64,000 nt of DNA from Balaenoptera acutorostrata (GCF_949987535.1 NC_080078.1:27300942-27364941), one strand, 5' to 3'; shown: positions 35,940-48,735, counted from the first letter of the stretch. Notes: generated by a model from the letters alone, not told the origin. Numbers and translations: made by a program.

Positions 35940-36642
35940 CCCATCTGCTTCTTTTTTTTTTTTTTTTTTCCACACACACACACTGTATTTTATTTTTACA
36001 AGAGATAGATAGACTGACACCAAGCATTGTACATGGATGACCACAACAAAAGCAACAATGATTGCAATTACCAAACATGAAACACACTTATACTATGTCA
36101 TAACATTGACATTCAGTCCAGTAATCCTCCACTGTAACAGCTCCTTTACTTTGCAGTGAAAATTGATTTGTATATTCTTTTCCTCTGAGTCCTTGTGGGA
36201 TTTTTTTTTTTTTAATTCAGACAGAAAGTCACAAAAATTATACTCATCCTCATCAGTTCACTCAGTCCCATGTAATTAATTTCTTTTTTTTTCATCTTGA
36301 TCTTTTGTTAGCACTTTTATGAGTTCATCAGTTTTTCATTAGAGTTCTGAAAATGCTTATTCATTCAGTTCAGCAGTACAGTCAGTTACCAGAAACCTGT
36401 ACTTGTCAGAGTCTTTTCCATGAATTTCTTGAAGATGAAACTCTTTTATAGGAACATATTTGCAAAATCATCAGAGTACACCCAGAACTGTCTGTAAATG
36501 ACAAAAGACTTAAAAATGACCATGGTTAAAGATTTGATGAAAGTTCATAATAATGCAGTTGACAAGAAAATTAGTTATTTCTGAGATATACATTTTAAAG
36601 TAATAACTAGGATTATTACTTATAACATTATACCAGAACATA

Positions 36643-37032
36643 TAAGATTTTTAGACGTTTCCTGTAATGTCTGAAACATTTATATTAACATATTTCCATA
36701 CATATTTCCATACAAATACAAATATAAGATTTTTAGAAATTTCATGTAATGTCTGAAACATTTATATTAACATATTTCCATACATATTTCCATACAAATA
36801 CAAATATAAGATTTTTAGAAATTTCATGTAATGTCTGAAACATTTATATTAACATATTTCCATACATATTTCCATACAAATACAAATATAAGATTTTTAG
36901 AAATTTCATGTACTGTCTGAAACATTTATATTAACATATTTCCATACATATTTCCATACAAATACAAATATAAGATTTTTAGAAATTTCATGTAATGTCT
37001 GAAACATTTATATTAACATATTTCCATACAAA
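36643..37032 (-). repeat. 82-bp tandem repeat in the L1 3' UTR (about 4.7 copies)
   Basis: Units begin (plus strand TAAGATTTTTAGA) at 36643, 36725, 36807, 36889 and 36971, exactly 82 bp apart. The last unit is truncated. The first unit differs by a few bases (GACGTTTCC versus GAAATTTCA) and the fourth has CTACTG-type variation (TGTACTGTCTG). The middle units are nearly identical, suggesting recent expansion or homogenisation. Confidence 0.95.
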
Positions 37033-37264
37033 TAACCCAATGAAAGTTTAGTATTAGTTGTTTTGTTTGTTTTTTTATACTGCAGGTTCTTATTAGGCAT
37101 CAGTTTTATACACATCCGTGTATACATGTCAATCCCAATCGCCCAATTCAGCACATCACCATCCCCACCTCATCGCAGTTTTCCCCCCTTGGTGTCCATA
37201 TGTCCATTCTCTACATCTGTGTCTCAACTTCTGCCCTGCAAACTGGCTCATCTGTACCGTTTTT

Positions 37265-40200
37265 CTACGTTCCACATACATGCATTAACATACGATATTT
37301 GTTTTTCTCTTTCTGACTTACTTCACTCTGTATGACAGTCTCTAGATCCATCCACTTCTCAACAAATGACTCAATTTCGTTCCTTTTTATGGCTGAATAA
37401 TATTCCATCGTATATATGTACCACAACTTCTTTATCCATTCGTCTGTTGATGGGCATTTAGGTTGCTTCCATGACCTGGCTATTGTAAATAGTGCTGCAA
37501 TGAACATTCGGGTGCACGTGTCTTTTTGAATTACGGTTTTCTCTGGGTATATGCCCAGTAGTGGGATTGCTGGGTCATATGGTAATTCTATTTTTAGTTT
37601 TTTAAGGAACCTCCATATTGTTCTCCATAGTGGCTGTATCAATTTACATTCCCACCAACAGTGCAAGAGGGTTCCCTTTTCTCCACACCCTCTCCAGCAT
37701 TTGTTGTTTGTAGATTTTCTGATGATGCCCATTCTAACAGGAGTGAGGTGATACCTCATTGTAGTTTTGATTTGCATTTCTCTAATAATTAGTGATGTTG
37801 AGCATCTTTTCATGTGCTTCGTGGCCGTCTGTATGTCTTCTTTGGAGAAATGTCTATTTAGGTCTTCTGCCCATTTTTGGATTGGGGTGTTTGTTTCTTT
37901 GATATTGAGCTGAATGAGCTGTTTATATATTTTGGAGATTAATCCTTTGTCCGTTGATTCATTTGCAAATATTTTCTCCCATTCTGAGGGTTGTCTTTTC
38001 ATCTTGTTTATGGTTTCCTTTGCTGTGCAAAAGCTTTGAAGTTTCATTAGGTCCCACTTGTTTATTTTTGTTTTTATTTCCATTACTCTAGGAGGTGGAT
38101 CGAAAAAGATCTTGCTGTGATTTATGTCAAAGAGTGTTCTTCCTATGTTTTCCTCTAAGAGTTTTATAGTGTCCAGTCTTATATTTAGGTCTCTAATCCA
38201 TTTTGAGTTTATTTTTGTGTATGGTGTTAGGGAGTATTCTAATTTCATTCTTTTACATGTGGCTGTCCAGTTTTCCCAGCACCACTTATTGAAGAGACTG
38301 TCTTTTCTCCATTGTATATCTTTGCCTCCTTTGTCATAGATTAGTTGACCATAGGTGCGTGGGTTAATCTCTGGGCTTTCTATCTTGTTCCATTGATCTA
38401 TGTTTCTGTTTTTGTGCCAGTACCATATTGTCTTGATTACTGTAGCTTTGTAGTATAGTCTGAAGTCAGGGAGTCTGATTCCTCCAGCTCCATTTTTTTG
38501 CCTCAAGACTGCTTTGGCTATTCGGGGTCTTTTGTGTCTCCATACAAATTTTAAGATGATTTGTTCTAGCTCCGTAAAAAATGCCCTTGGTAATTTGATA
38601 GGGATTGCATTGAATCTGTAGATTGCTTTGGGTAGTATACTCATTTTCACAATGTTGATTCTTCCAATCCAAGAACATGGTATATCTCTCCATCTGTTGG
38701 TATCATCTTTAATTTCTTTCATCAGTGTCTTATAGTTTTCTGCATACAGGTCTTTTGTCTCCCTAGGTAGGTTTATTCCTAGGTATTTTATTCTTTTTGT
38801 TGCAATGGGAAATGGGAGTGTTTCCATAATTTCTCTTTCAGATTTTTCATCATTAGTGTATAGGAATGCAAGAGATTTCTGTGCATTAATTTTGTAACCT
38901 GCAACTTTACCATATTCATTAATTAGCTCTAGCAGTTTTCTGGTGGCAGTTTTAGGATTCTCTATGTATAGTATCATGTCATCCGCAAACAGTGACAGTT
39001 TTACTTCTTCTTTTCCAATTTGTATTCCTTTTATTTCTTTTTCTTCTCTGATTGCCGTGGCTAGGACTTCCAGAACTATGTTGAATAATAGTGGTGAGAG
39101 TGGACATCCTTGTCTCGTTCCTGATCTTAGAGGAAATGCTTTCAGTTTTTCACCATTGAGAATGATGTTTGCTGTGGGTTTGTCATATATGGCCTTTATT
39201 ATGTTGAGGTAGGTTCCCTCTATGCCCACTTTCTGGAGAGTTTTTATCAGAAATGGGTGTTGAATTTTGTCAAAAGCTTTTTCTGCATCTATTGAGATGA
39301 TCATATGGTTTTTATTCTTCAATTTGTTCATATGGTGTATCACATTGATTGATTTGCGTATATTGAAGAATCCTTGCATCCCTGGGATAAATCCCACTTG
39401 ATCGTGGTGTATGATCCTTTTAATGTGTTGTTGGATTCTGTTTGCTAGTATTTTGTTGAGGATTTTTGCATCTATATTCATCAGTGATATTGGTCTGTAA
39501 TTTTCTTTTTTTGTAGTGTCTTTGTCTGGTTTTGGTATCAGGGTGATGGTGGCCTCATAGAATGAGTTTGGGAGAGTTCCTTCCTCTGCAATTTTTTGGA
39601 AGAGTTTGAGAAGGATGGGTGTTAGCTCTTCTCTAAATGTTTGATAGAATTCACCTGTGAAGCCATCTGGTCCTGGACTTTTGTTTGTTGGAAGATTTTT
39701 AATCACAGTTTCAATTTCATTACTTGTGATTGGTCTGTTGATATTTTCTGTTTCTTCCTGGTTCAGTCTTGGAAGGTTATACCTTTCTAAGAATTTGTCC
39801 ATTTCTTCCAGGTTGTCCATTTTATTGGCATAAAGTTGCTTGTAGTAGTCTCTTAGGATGTTTTGTATTTCTGCGGTGTCTGTTGTAACTTCTCCTTTTT
39901 CATTTCTGATTTTATTGATTTGAGTCCTCTCCCTCTTTTTCTTGATGAGTCTGGCTAATGGCTTATCAATTTTGTTTATCTTCTCAAAGAACCAACTTTT
40001 AGTTTTATTGATCTTTGCTATTGTTTTCTTTGTTTCTATTTCATTTATTTCTGCTCTGATCTTTATGATTTCTTTCCTTCTGCTAACTTTGGGTTTTGTT
40101 TGTTCTTCTTTCTCTAGTTTCTTTAGGTGTAAAGTTAGATTGTTTACTTGAGATTTTTCTTGTTTCTTTAGGTAGGCTTGTATAGCTATAAACTTCCCTC

Positions 40201-41083
40201 TTAGAACCGCTTTTGCTGCATCCCATAGGTTTTGGGTCGTCGTGTTTTCATTGTCATTTGTCTCTAGGTATTTTTTTATTTCCTGTTTGATTTCTTCAGT
40301 GATCTCTTGGTTATTTAGTAACGTATTGTTTAGCCTCCATGTGTTTGTCTTTTTTACGTTTTTTTCCCTGTAATTCATTTCTAATCTCATAGCGTTGTGG
40401 TCAGAAAAGATGCTTGATATGATTTCAATTTTCTTAAATTTACTGAGGCTTGATTTGTGACCCAAGATGTGATCTATCCTGGAGAATGTTCCGTGTGCAC
40501 TTGAGAAGAACGTGTAATCTGCCGTTTTTGGATGGAATGTCCTATATATATCAATTAAATCTATCTGGTCTATTGTGTCATTTAAAGCTTCTGTTTCCTT
40601 ATTTATTTTCATTTTGGATGATCTGTCCATTGGTGTAAGTGAGGTGTTAAAGTCCCCCACTATTATTGTGTTACTGTCGATTTCCTCTTTTATAGCTGTT
40701 AGCAGTTGCCTTATGTATTGAGGTGCTCCTATGTTGGGTGCATATATATTTATAATTGTTATATCTTCTTCTTGGATTGATCCCTGGATCATTATGTAGT
40801 GTCCTTCCTTGTCTCTTGTAACCTTCTTTATTTTAAAGTCTATTTTATCTGATATGAGTATAGCTACTCCAGCTTTCTTTTGATTTCCATTTGCATGGAA
40901 TATCTTTTTCCATCCCCTCACTTTCAGTCTGTATGTGTCCCTAGGTCTGAAGTGGGTCTCTTGTAGACAGCATATATATGGGTCTTGTTTTTGTATCCAT
41001 TCAGCCAGTCTATGTCTTTTGGTTGGGGCATTTAATCCATTCACGTTTAAGGTAATTATCGATATGTATGTTCCTATGACCAT
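37265..41083 (-). CDS. L1 ORF2 protein (endonuclease and reverse transcriptase), intact
   Basis: A 1272-residue uninterrupted frame, essentially the full length of mammalian L1 ORF2p (about 1275). It nicks target DNA and reverse-transcribes L1 RNA at the nick. The N-terminal apurinic-type endonuclease has the expected catalytic motifs in order: LNVNGLN (Asn), LQETHF (Glu), VGDFNT (Asp/Asn), SRIDHIL (Asp) and SDHNA (Asp/His). The reverse transcriptase follows, with [32 protein letters not shown] and the active-site FADD near residue 700. The C-terminal zinc-knuckle-like motif is C-x3-C-x7-H-x4-C ([18 protein letters not shown]). All catalytic positions I checked are present. The start is ATG at 41083. 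Confidence 0.95.
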   Translation of the reverse strand: MVIGTYISIITLNVNGLNAPTKRHRLAEWIQKQDPYICCLQETHFRPRDTYRLKVRGWKKIFHANGNQKKAGVAILISDKIDFKIKKVTRDKEGHYIMIQGSIQEEDITIINIYAPNIGAPQYIRQLLTAIKEEIDSNTIIVGDFNTSLTPMDRSSKMKINKETEALNDTIDQIDLIDIYRTFHPKTADYTFFSSAHGTFSRIDHILGHKSSLSKFKKIEIISSIFSDHNAMRLEMNYREKNVKKTNTWRLNNTLLNNQEITEEIKQEIKKYLETNDNENTTTQNLWDAAKAVLRGKFIAIQAYLKKQEKSQVNNLTLHLKKLEKEEQTKPKVSRRKEIIKIRAEINEIETKKTIAKINKTKSWFFEKINKIDKPLARLIKKKRERTQINKIRNEKGEVTTDTAEIQNILRDYYKQLYANKMDNLEEMDKFLERYNLPRLNQEETENINRPITSNEIETVIKNLPTNKSPGPDGFTGEFYQTFREELTPILLKLFQKIAEEGTLPNSFYEATITLIPKPDKDTTKKENYRPISLMNIDAKILNKILANRIQQHIKRIIHHDQVGFIPGMQGFFNIRKSINVIHHMNKLKNKNHMIISIDAEKAFDKIQHPFLIKTLQKVGIEGTYLNIIKAIYDKPTANIILNGEKLKAFPLRSGTRQGCPLSPLLFNIVLEVLATAIREEKEIKGIQIGKEEVKLSLFADDMILYIENPKTATRKLLELINEYGKVAGYKINAQKSLAFLYTNDEKSEREIMETLPFPIATKRIKYLGINLPRETKDLYAENYKTLMKEIKDDTNRWRDIPCSWIGRINIVKMSILPKAIYRFNAIPIKLPRAFFTELEQIILKFVWRHKRPRIAKAVLRQKNGAGGIRLPDFRLYYKATVIKTIWYWHKNRNIDQWNKIESPEINPRTYGQLIYDKGGKDIQWRKDSLFNKWCWENWTATCKRMKLEYSLTPYTKINSKWIRDLNIRLDTIKLLEENIGRTLFDINHSKIFFDPPPRVMEIKTKINKWDLMKLQSFCTAKETINKMKRQPSEWEKIFANESTDKGLISKIYKQLIQLNIKETNTPIQKWAEDLNRHFSKEDIQTATKHMKRCSTSLIIREMQIKTTMRYHLTPVRMGIIRKSTNNKCWRGCGEKGTLLHCWWECKLIQPLWRTIWRFLKKLKIELPYDPAIPLLGIYPEKTVIQKDTCTRMFIAALFTIARSWKQPKCPSTDEWIKKLWYIYTMEYYSAIKRNEIESFVEKWMDLETVIQSEVSQKEKNKYRMLMHVCGT

Positions 41084-41141
41084 TTTCTTAATTGTTTTGG
41101 GTTTGTTTTTGTAGGTCCTTTTCTTCTCTTGTGTTTCCCAC

Positions 41142-42047
41142 TTAGAGAAGTTCCTTTAGCATTTGTTGTAGAGCTGGTTTGGTGGTGCTGAATTCTCTTA
41201 GCTTTTGCTTGTCTGTAAAGCTTTTGATTTCTCCATCAAATCTAAATGAGATCCTTGCTGGGTAGAGTAATCTTGGTTGTAGGTTCTTCCCTTTCATCAC
41301 TTTAAGTATTTCATGCCACTCCCTTCTGGCTTGCAGAGTTTCTGCTGAGAAATCAGCTGTTAACCTTATGGGGGTTCCCTTGTATGTTATTTGTCGTTTT
41401 TCCCTTGCTGCTTTCAATAATTTTTCTTTGTCTTTAATTTTTGCCACTTTGATTACTATGTGTCTCGGCGTGTTTCTCCCTGGGTTTATTCTGTATGGGA
41501 CTCTCTGCGCTTCCTGGACTTGGGTGGCTATTTCCTTTCCCATGTTAGGGAAGTTTTCGATTATAATCTCTTCAAATATTTTCTCTGGTCCTTTCTCTCT
41601 CTCTTCTCCTTCTGGGACCCCTATAATGCGAATGTTGTTGCGTTTAATGTTGTCCCAGAGGTCTCTTAGGCTGTCTTCATTTCTTTTTATTCTTTTTTCT
41701 TTAGTCTGTTCCGCAGCAGTGAATTCCACCATTCTGTCTTCCAGGTCACTTATCCGTTCTTCTGCCTCAGTTATTCTGCTATTGATTCCTTCTAGTGTAG
41801 TTTTCATTTCAGTTATTGTATTGGTCATCTCTGTTTGTTTGTTCTTTAATTCTTCTAGGTCTTTGTTAATCATTTCTTGCATCTTCTCAATCTTTGCCTC
41901 CATTCTTATTCCGAGGTCCTGGATCATCTTCACTATCATTATTCTGAATTCTTTTTCTGGAAGGTTGCCTATCTCCACTTCATTTAGTTGTTTTTCTGGG
42001 GTTTTTTCTTGTTCCTTCATCTGGTACATAGCCCTCTGCCTTTTCAT
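41142..42047 (-). CDS. L1 ORF1 protein (RNA-binding chaperone), intact
   Basis: A 301-residue open frame starting with ATG at 42047, in the first position of a full-length L1. The family protein trimerises and coats L1 RNA. Here residues from about 30 to 125 form a long heptad-rich coiled coil ([20 protein letters not shown] and following). An RRM-type core follows ([13 protein letters not shown]...). The C-terminal domain contains the conserved RxWHEI-type segment ([20 protein letters not shown]) used in RNA binding. The length is somewhat below the 338 residues of human ORF1p, mainly at the N-terminus. No internal stop or frameshift is present. ORF2 begins 58 bp downstream, the usual spacing for L1's unconventional translation of ORF2. 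Confidence 0.93.
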   Translation of the reverse strand: MKRQRAMYQMKEQEKTPEKQLNEVEIGNLPEKEFRIMIVKMIQDLGIRMEAKIEKMQEMINKDLEELKNKQTEMTNTITEMKTTLEGINSRITEAEERISDLEDRMVEFTAAEQTKEKRIKRNEDSLRDLWDNIKRNNIRIIGVPEGEEREKGPEKIFEEIIIENFPNMGKEIATQVQEAQRVPYRINPGRNTPRHIVIKVAKIKDKEKLLKAAREKRQITYKGTPIRLTADFSAETLQARREWHEILKVMKGKNLQPRLLYPARISFRFDGEIKSFTDKQKLREFSTTKPALQQMLKELL

Positions 42048-43015
42048 CTTCTCTGTCTTTCTGTAACTGTGGTTTTTGGTCCACAGGCTGCAGGATTGTA
42101 GTTTTTCTTGCTTCTGTTGTCTGCCCTCTGGTGGTTGAGGCTATCTAAGAGGCTTGATGGGAGGCTCTGGTGGTGGGTAGAGCTGACTGTTGCTGTGGCG
42201 GTCAGAGCTCAGTAAAACCTTAATCCACTTGACTGTTGATGGGTGGGGCTGGGTTCCCTCCCTGTTGCTGTGGCGATCAGAGCCCAGTAAAACCTTAATC
42301 CACTTGACTGTTGATGGGTGGGGCTGGGTTCCCTCCCTGTTGGTTGTTTTGCCTGAGGCAACCCAACACTGGAGCCTACCCGTGCTCTTTGGTGGGGTTA
42401 ATGGCAGACTCTGGGAGGGCTCACGCCAAGGAGAACTTCCCAGGACCTCTGCTGCCAGTGTCCTTATCCCCACGGTGAAACAGAGCCACCACTCGCCTCT
42501 GCAGGAGACCCCCCAACACCAGCAGGTACGTCTGGTTCAGTCTCCCCCAGGGTCACTGCTCCTTCCCCTGGGTCCCGATGCACACATTACTTTGTGTGTG
42601 CCCTCCAAGAGTGGGGTCTCTGTTTCCCCCAGTCCTGTCACAGTCCTGCAATCAATTCCCACTAGACTTCAAAGTCTGATTCTCTAGGAATTCCTCCTCC
42701 CTTTGCCGGACCCCCAGGTTGGGAAGCCTGAGGTGGGGCTCAGAACCTTCACTCCAGTGGGTGGACTTCTGTGGTATAAGTGTTTGCCAGTCTGTGAGTC
42801 ACCCACCCAGCAGTTATGGGATTTGATTTTACTCTGATTGCGCCCCTCCTACCGTCTCACTGTGGCTTCTCCTCTGTCCTTGGACGTGGGGTGTCCTCCT
42901 TGGTGAAGTCCAGGGTCTTCCTGTCAATGATTGTCCAGCAGCCAGTTGTGATTCTGGTGCTCTCGCAAGAGGGAGTGAGAGCACGTCCTTCTACTCCGCC
43001 ATCTTGGTTAATCTC
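42048..43015 (-). promoter_or_regulatory. L1 5' UTR / internal promoter with YY1-type motif
   Basis: The 968-bp leader of the full-length L1. A few bases inside the 5' edge is CCAAGATGGC (minus strand; GCCATCTTGG at 42998-43007), the core that YY1 binds in primate L1 promoters and that fixes the start site. The leader is GC-rich relative to the L1 body. It includes a 75-bp tandem duplication at 42187-42336. Confidence 0.75.
42187..42345 (-). repeat. 75-bp tandem duplication in the L1 5' UTR
   Basis: Two near-identical 75-bp units (42187-42261 and 42262-42336), each with CTGTTGCTGTGGCG(G/A)TCAGAGC, then a few bases of a third. The layout recalls the monomer promoters of rodent L1s, though with only two units. 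Confidence 0.9.
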
Positions 43016-43030
43016 CCCATCTGCTTCTTT

Positions 43031-43340
43031 GCTAGTGCTCTGGACCGGGACTTAAGTGCGCTGTCTGCATCTCCATCTGATGAAATTATAGCTGTTCTTT
43101 AAGACTCATCTTGAATTCTATCTTCTCTCTGAGGCCATCCCTGCTCCCTACCATTGGATATGACATCTTCCTCTGGCCCCTGGAGCACCCTCTCTTGTGG
43201 CATTTTTATTATTCTACTTGCTCATGTTCTTTGTTTGACTTCTCTTTACTGCACGACTGAATGTCCTTGATGGCACGGACTGTTACAGCACTGAACCCAG
43301 AGAGAGCCCTCTGCCTTATGCAATAAACGCCTTATGCCAA
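43031..43340 (+). mobile_element. L2 fragment (third part, 3' end)
   Basis: This is the continuation of the same L2 beyond the L1. It has GACTCATCTTGAATTCTATCT, CTGAGGCCATCCCTGC and an end of ...GCAATAAACG. The order and orientation match the part left of the L1. Confidence 0.65.
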
Positions 43341-44644
43341 AAACAAACCTGCCTGGTCACGCTTCCCTTGGTCTACTGAGCTTTCTTCTTCCCTAAGCTT
43401 CTGCCGGGTGTCACTTTTCCCAGAAACAAAGTTGCACAGGGAAGCAAATCTCTTACTCAGTGAAAGGCATTCTCTCATTGACACCAAAATTCTGGAGCTT
43501 ATCATTACAGGAAAAGTGTCCCCAAATATCATCTCAAATATACTGTGTCATCATTTCATCAGACCCAGTTTATTTACTATTTTCATGAACCCCAGGAAAT
43601 TCCCTTGTTTGAAATCACAAGTTGATTTTGTTTACCTGTCTCCCAGGCCCTCAGGGAGCACTGTTCTTTCCGTGTAGAAATACCTGCTTCATGCAAATGG
43701 ATCCTTGGGAATATCTGAAACTTCTCTTTTTTCTCATTCATGAATCAAGTCTCTTTAACACTGATAATATGACAAAGAAAAGGAATTCAGATTAAAGATT
43801 CCATTGAGCTTTTGTAAACAGAATGAGAAAGACAGGGCCACTGAACCAGCATCTTAAAATGTGTCTATAGTTCTTAAATATTTAATCAATTTATAGTTTT
43901 TAATATTAATGTCTTAGTTCCAAAGTACTTAAATATATATATGTATATATATGTAATAAAATCCACCTTCTAGTTTACAAGGTTTCATTTTAGGATCAAT
44001 GAGGCTGGAAATATGGATTCATCATTACATGGGAGCTCATGTTGGCAACACCATTTGCAAAGCACAATTTTCAAAAGGTTAAAAACATGACTCTCATACA
44101 AATAGAAAAATTACAGAAGTCAAAGATTTTTTTCAGTTCAATTAATGAGGAAACCAGTAAGATGTCAAGACTGATTCAAGAGAAAATTCAAGGACCTGGA
44201 GATTTGTAGTTGGTCAAAGGAATGCTGAATAAATTTGCTAACAAATGCAAAACTGGTTAATGTCCCACTAGGCAATGTTCTTTGTGGTGTTACTGTACAA
44301 GCATCATTTGTAATGCTATCAGTTTTCTGCAGATTAACCCCTATTCTTATAAGCTTGCAAAACAGCCTTCCTTATCAGTCAGCAAAAGGTTCCCAGCCCT
44401 AGAAAATCAGATAATCCCTGGGCAGCAGAGGCCACTAGGCAACATCCAGGTCTACAGAGAACGGGCACTCAGTACTCTCTTGGACCTCTTTCCAAGTTCT
44501 GCATTACCTGCTCTTGACGCTTCTCTGACAGGCATGGAAACAAACCAATCTGCTTTTTCTGTATGTGTCATTAGATTCATGAAAGGGGACACAAAGCACA
44601 GTCTCCCACTCTCCACCGGCCCTCCTTTGCCCCCAGTTTTTCAT
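43341..44644. other. Unassigned sequence between the L2 and the ERCC4 3' UTR region
   Basis: No repeat or exon recognised. Part of it could belong to a longer ERCC4 3' UTR. Confidence 0.35.
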
Positions 44645-44855
44645 CATGGGCTGTGGAGTCAAACTGCTTGAGTTCCAATCATGGTTCCACCATTTACTAC
44701 TGGGTGACCTTGGAAAAATTACTTAACCTCTCTGTGCCTCAGTTTCATCATTGTAAGAGAGGATTTTAAGTAATAGTACCTTTATGGCTTTACCATGAGG
44801 ATTAAATGAGATAAAGCACAAATGCTAATAAATGTGAGTTATATTACTACTGAGT
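44645..44855 (+). mobile_element. MIR SINE
   Basis: CTGTGGAGTCAAACTGCTTGAGTTC ... GGTGACCTTGGAAAAATTACTTAACCTCTCTGTGCCTCAGTTTC ... GAGGATTAAATGAGATAAAGC is a well-preserved MIR. Confidence 0.9.
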
Positions 44856-44859
44856 AAGG

Positions 44860-47800
44860 GTTCATCATTCTACCAGAGTATTCGGACATTAAAACATTTT
44901 GAGAAATAAACTGTCTGACACCTTATGTTAAAGAGGGTTTTGGTTCTACATTTCAAAGCAGAAGCAAAATACTTAAATCATCGAAATGAGTCAATTAGTA
45001 AACTAACGATTAACTTGTTTAAGAGGCTACAATAAATTCGCAATGTGTTAAAAGAGTAATTTACTTCTTTTAACTTTAAAAGGAACGTTTGATGTATGAG
45101 TCAGGGGTGGCAGGAAATTAATCTTTGTTAAGGTGTCCCAGGCATTATACTTACCCCATATTCATTACATTGTCAACAAATGAGTATTTTCAGAAGGAGA
45201 ATTGTTTTCCCCCCTCCTTAAGGACACATGCTACAAAATGAAAAACAGTAAAGGAAAATAACCAAAAGAAAAATACTCTGATGCCTTAGAAACTGGGTTT
45301 ACCAAGCAAGTCAAATGCCAAAGCAGTGGTTCAAAGCACCTTTCAGCTTTAATCGTTTACTCTGCATTAAAAAAAAACCAATTAAATATTCTCTGAATTT
45401 TAAATTATATTTACCAACACACTGGTAACTATAATGCACTGGGAATATATTCCCTTTCACTATACATGGTTATTTTTATTTTGCCCACAGAATGCTGAGG
45501 AGAATACCGAATAAATACACGTTATTAAAACACACACAAACAACTCTGTTACAAATTGATGTAAATGGTTAGGTCTCCTTCCCATACAAATTTTGGCTTA
45601 TATACCCTTACATCAAAAAAACAACAGTGGTGTAGGCCACCAAATACCCATGGATAAAGATGGTAACTTAAGCACTGAAGTCCAGAATCAGACAGGAAAT
45701 AGCTATAAACCAAAATAGAAAGCAAAATAATGTAGAAAAGTGACAACTCATGTCAAAGCCTGGGTAAATTTTAATATGCCCAAGCCTGAGAAAAGAATTT
45801 TCCTAAAATGTTGGTTCTTAAGGGGACATTTGTAGGTTAAACTGAACACAAAAGAAAAGGGAATTTCCCTAAAGAAGTTTTCTGAGCCAAAAGAAAATCA
45901 AATTATGCTTGAAAAACTAAAGCAAAGACTAATAATTCCTGTCTTTCTCTCCTCACCCACTTCTCCAGATTTGCTTCAGTGTAGGTTTTCCTGCTGGAGG
46001 CCATTTATTAACTCTATATTCTGTTATCTCAACACAACTGAATCTAGACTTAACCCTCTGTGTCTCAGTGGGTTGATAAATGAGACAATTATTTTCAGTC
46101 CCTCATGAGCTGGGAAACTGCATTCTGGACGTGCCCAAACATACGTAGACATATAGACATACTAAGCCTCAGATTAAAGAAACAGTAACTTACTGCCAAA
46201 AGGATATTATTTATGGCCACTATTAAAAATGATTTCGTCTTATATAACTTTAAGAAAGTATCAAGAGAGACACTGTGAGTTAAACAAAACTGAAAACGAC
46301 TTCTCACAATATTTCATATGCTCAAAGTTTTATGCAAAAAACTTGTAAACTAGAATAATGTTGGTCCCAAGTTTTTAAAAAGGGTTTTAAAAAAGATTTT
46401 TAAAAAGCTCAGCATGAGTTCATAAGTAAACTGGATGTTCGTGATTTTGAAAGAAAAAGGCAAAGTTAATAAAATGATGCTAGAAAATAAAGTGATACAG
46501 TTTTTTGCAACTGCATGCATTTCTAGTTCTTTGCCAAAGATTCTTAGATTGTAAAAATTGTAAAAGAATCTGGCAAAAGTAAATACATGATGGTTGTATT
46601 GAAGGCTTTCCACAACTGGAGACACTAAAATATATTTATTTAGTTGGGAGAGGAAGTGGCAGTGAGAGCCTTTCAACTATAATGACCATTTTAGAGTTCA
46701 TTAGACACTATCGTTCATAATTCAAACACACATGAGCTGGTGCACTGTCTTAAGATGTCTAGTAGGTACAACAGCAAATAACAGAATTTGGGAGCCAGAA
46801 GACACTGGCTCTCTAAATACAACTAAGACTGTTTTCTATGTTGTAGCAGATAACAAGGACTATTTAAAATGGTAGCTTTTAGAGCTTATTTTTGAAAACT
46901 TAACTTGGAGTGAAACCCTTATCAAAGAATGTGCTCTGTTTGGATTTTCCTTTTAAGTAATGAAAGAACAATAAAAGGCAGGTGGAATTATACCAGGAGA
47001 AAAAAACAGAAATTACACTTCTCAAGCAGAAGTGCTAGGATAGAGTGAAGCAAAATTATAATAACCATTACTATTTGAGGTGGTATCTATTTTAATGTAC
47101 TTTCAACTATGACTGAATGCTTAAAGAAAGAAATGCATACAAAAGTGAAAGTTAACATATGTGCCTGACATTTTTGTTTTCCTATTCTCAAGGGTATATT
47201 TTTAACCCTGGGACAAAATTAGTAGCCCAAATCTTTATTCTGCCTTAAACTAATTTTTGTTCCTTGTCTTCTTCTCTCCTCTCCAAATCACTCTACAGAG
47301 TTAGATGATAAGAAATATGGTTCCTGGACACCCCTTAATTCATTCTTGTGGTATCCTTGTATAGAGTTCAAAATCCATACACTTCAACATATGTCGACAT
47401 ACCAAGAAATCAAGATGAAGGGTTCGGTTTGGAGATGACAGTTGAAAGACTTCTGTTAAAGTTGAAGACCACTTTGCGTTACATGGTCCACTGTCGACTC
47501 TGAGTTCCAACAGTGTAACAAATAAAAACACGGCCGACAAAACGTGACCCTATGTGATGTGGCCAGCGGAACTGATGTCTACAGCAGCTCTTGAGGTAGA
47601 AAACTTACTACTCATCACTAAACATGTGAATCATACCTAAGTTCATAATGTTTCAATATAAAAGTTTAAAAACTGCACAAAGATGCTGTGAATGTCCTGT
47701 ACGTATACTTCAGTAAGGACCAGAAGGAGGTTTGGAATGAGACTGTTTTCTTTATGGATTTTAAAATATATAAATATTTCTTTAGGATTTTTATATATTC

Positions 47801-48735
47801 TATGCATTGACCTTCCATCTCCTTACAACCCTTCTGACTCAAGGAAGGAAAATCAAATCTTAAACGCTGTGGGTCCCTCCTTTGCTTGCGTGGCAGTCCC
47901 CACACAGAGGCGCAGGAGGCTGCTCTGGTACAGGGATGTGGTGGGCGGAGACCCGGGAGAGGAACCGAGCTGGGGGTCCCAGGACAGGAGAGGAGAGGCT
48001 GGGAAGGAGGAAGTCTAAGAGACTCTGCTGGGACTTAGGAGGATAAATAGCTATAAAAACTGAGCATTTTCAGGGCTCCTTCACCCACGTCATCCAATTC
48101 TGTAAATAGGTAATTCATTTTATGTTTTGAACAATCCAGTTATAGTACGTGCTACACATCTCCAGGTGATCAGAAGACCGGTCGGCCGGGCTTAGGGTGG
48201 CTGCCTTTCTTCAATTAGCAATCGGAAGTCCCCACGAATGTATCCCAGAGGCAGACACGTGGAAGGAGCACGCAGCTGAGGAAAACCTGGAGGGGAGAAC
48301 AGGTCGGGAATGGCAGAGATGTTCCCTTCTCAGTGTCCTGGGAGCCCCTCTGTAGACAGAGTGTAAGAGCACGATGTGCGTTTTCAGTCTGTGGAGGAAA
48401 CCTAAGTTTTTGCGTGTTTCAGAAATGGCCTTCTATAAACACCTGCAGACACTTTCCCTGATCCTGACAACACCTCATGTAAAAATGGAACGTACTAGAC
48501 CTGGCATGGATGGTGCAGGGAAGGAGGAGAGCAGGCGTGGGAAGTAAAAATGATTCCTGAACGCAAAGTTCAGAGCCCAGCCTTGGCCTCTGGCCCCCTG
48601 ACCCAGGAAACAGCCTAATCATTCAAAGACTGGCAGAGAATGAGCTACTGGGCTAATAATTAATAAAGACCTGTGAGGGCAGGCAAGGAGCAGCTGAGAA
48701 GCACAGTCACGGAATAAGAAAACAGGCACCACCGT
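44860..48735 (-). other. ERCC4: Probable ERCC4 3' UTR (end not resolved)
   Basis: About 3.9 kb below the ERCC4 stop codon is almost free of recognisable repeats, unlike everything further left, and human ERCC4 mRNA has a long 3' UTR (recalled). Minus-strand AATAAA signals appear near 47235, 46635, 46005 and 45476. I cannot tell which is used. The left limit is set only by the MIR at 44645-44855 and is inferred. Confidence 0.45.

Larger units (their letters stand above)
35955..43015 (-). mobile_element. Full-length L1 (LINE-1) retrotransposon with intact ORFs
   Basis: A complete LINE-1 of about 7.06 kb. Going 5' to 3' on the minus strand: 5' UTR (43015-42048), ORF1, a 58-bp spacer, ORF2, a 1.3-kb 3' UTR, an AATAAA near the end and an 18-base poly(A) (T run 35952-35969). 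It is flanked by a perfect 15-bp target-site duplication, CCCATCTGCTTCTTT at 35940-35954 and 43016-43030. The exact tail/TSD boundary is ambiguous because both contain T. It sits inside an L2 fragment. Intact ORFs and a perfect duplication suggest a young insertion. Whether it can still move is not shown by sequence alone. Confidence 0.95.

Noticed and set aside
36643..37032. CRISPR-like array
   Set aside because: Direct head-to-tail 82-bp repeats without unique spacers, inside an L1 3' UTR of a mammal.
41368..42066. 232-codon plus-strand ORF opposite L1 ORF1
   Set aside because: It is an antisense shadow of the ORF1 coding sequence and carries no recognisable domain.
42190..42687. 165-codon plus-strand ORF in the L1 5' UTR, considered as an ORF0-like antisense gene
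   Set aside because: It lacks an ATG at its start (TTG) and simply repeats the 75-bp duplication. Primate ORF0 is not known from cetaceans.
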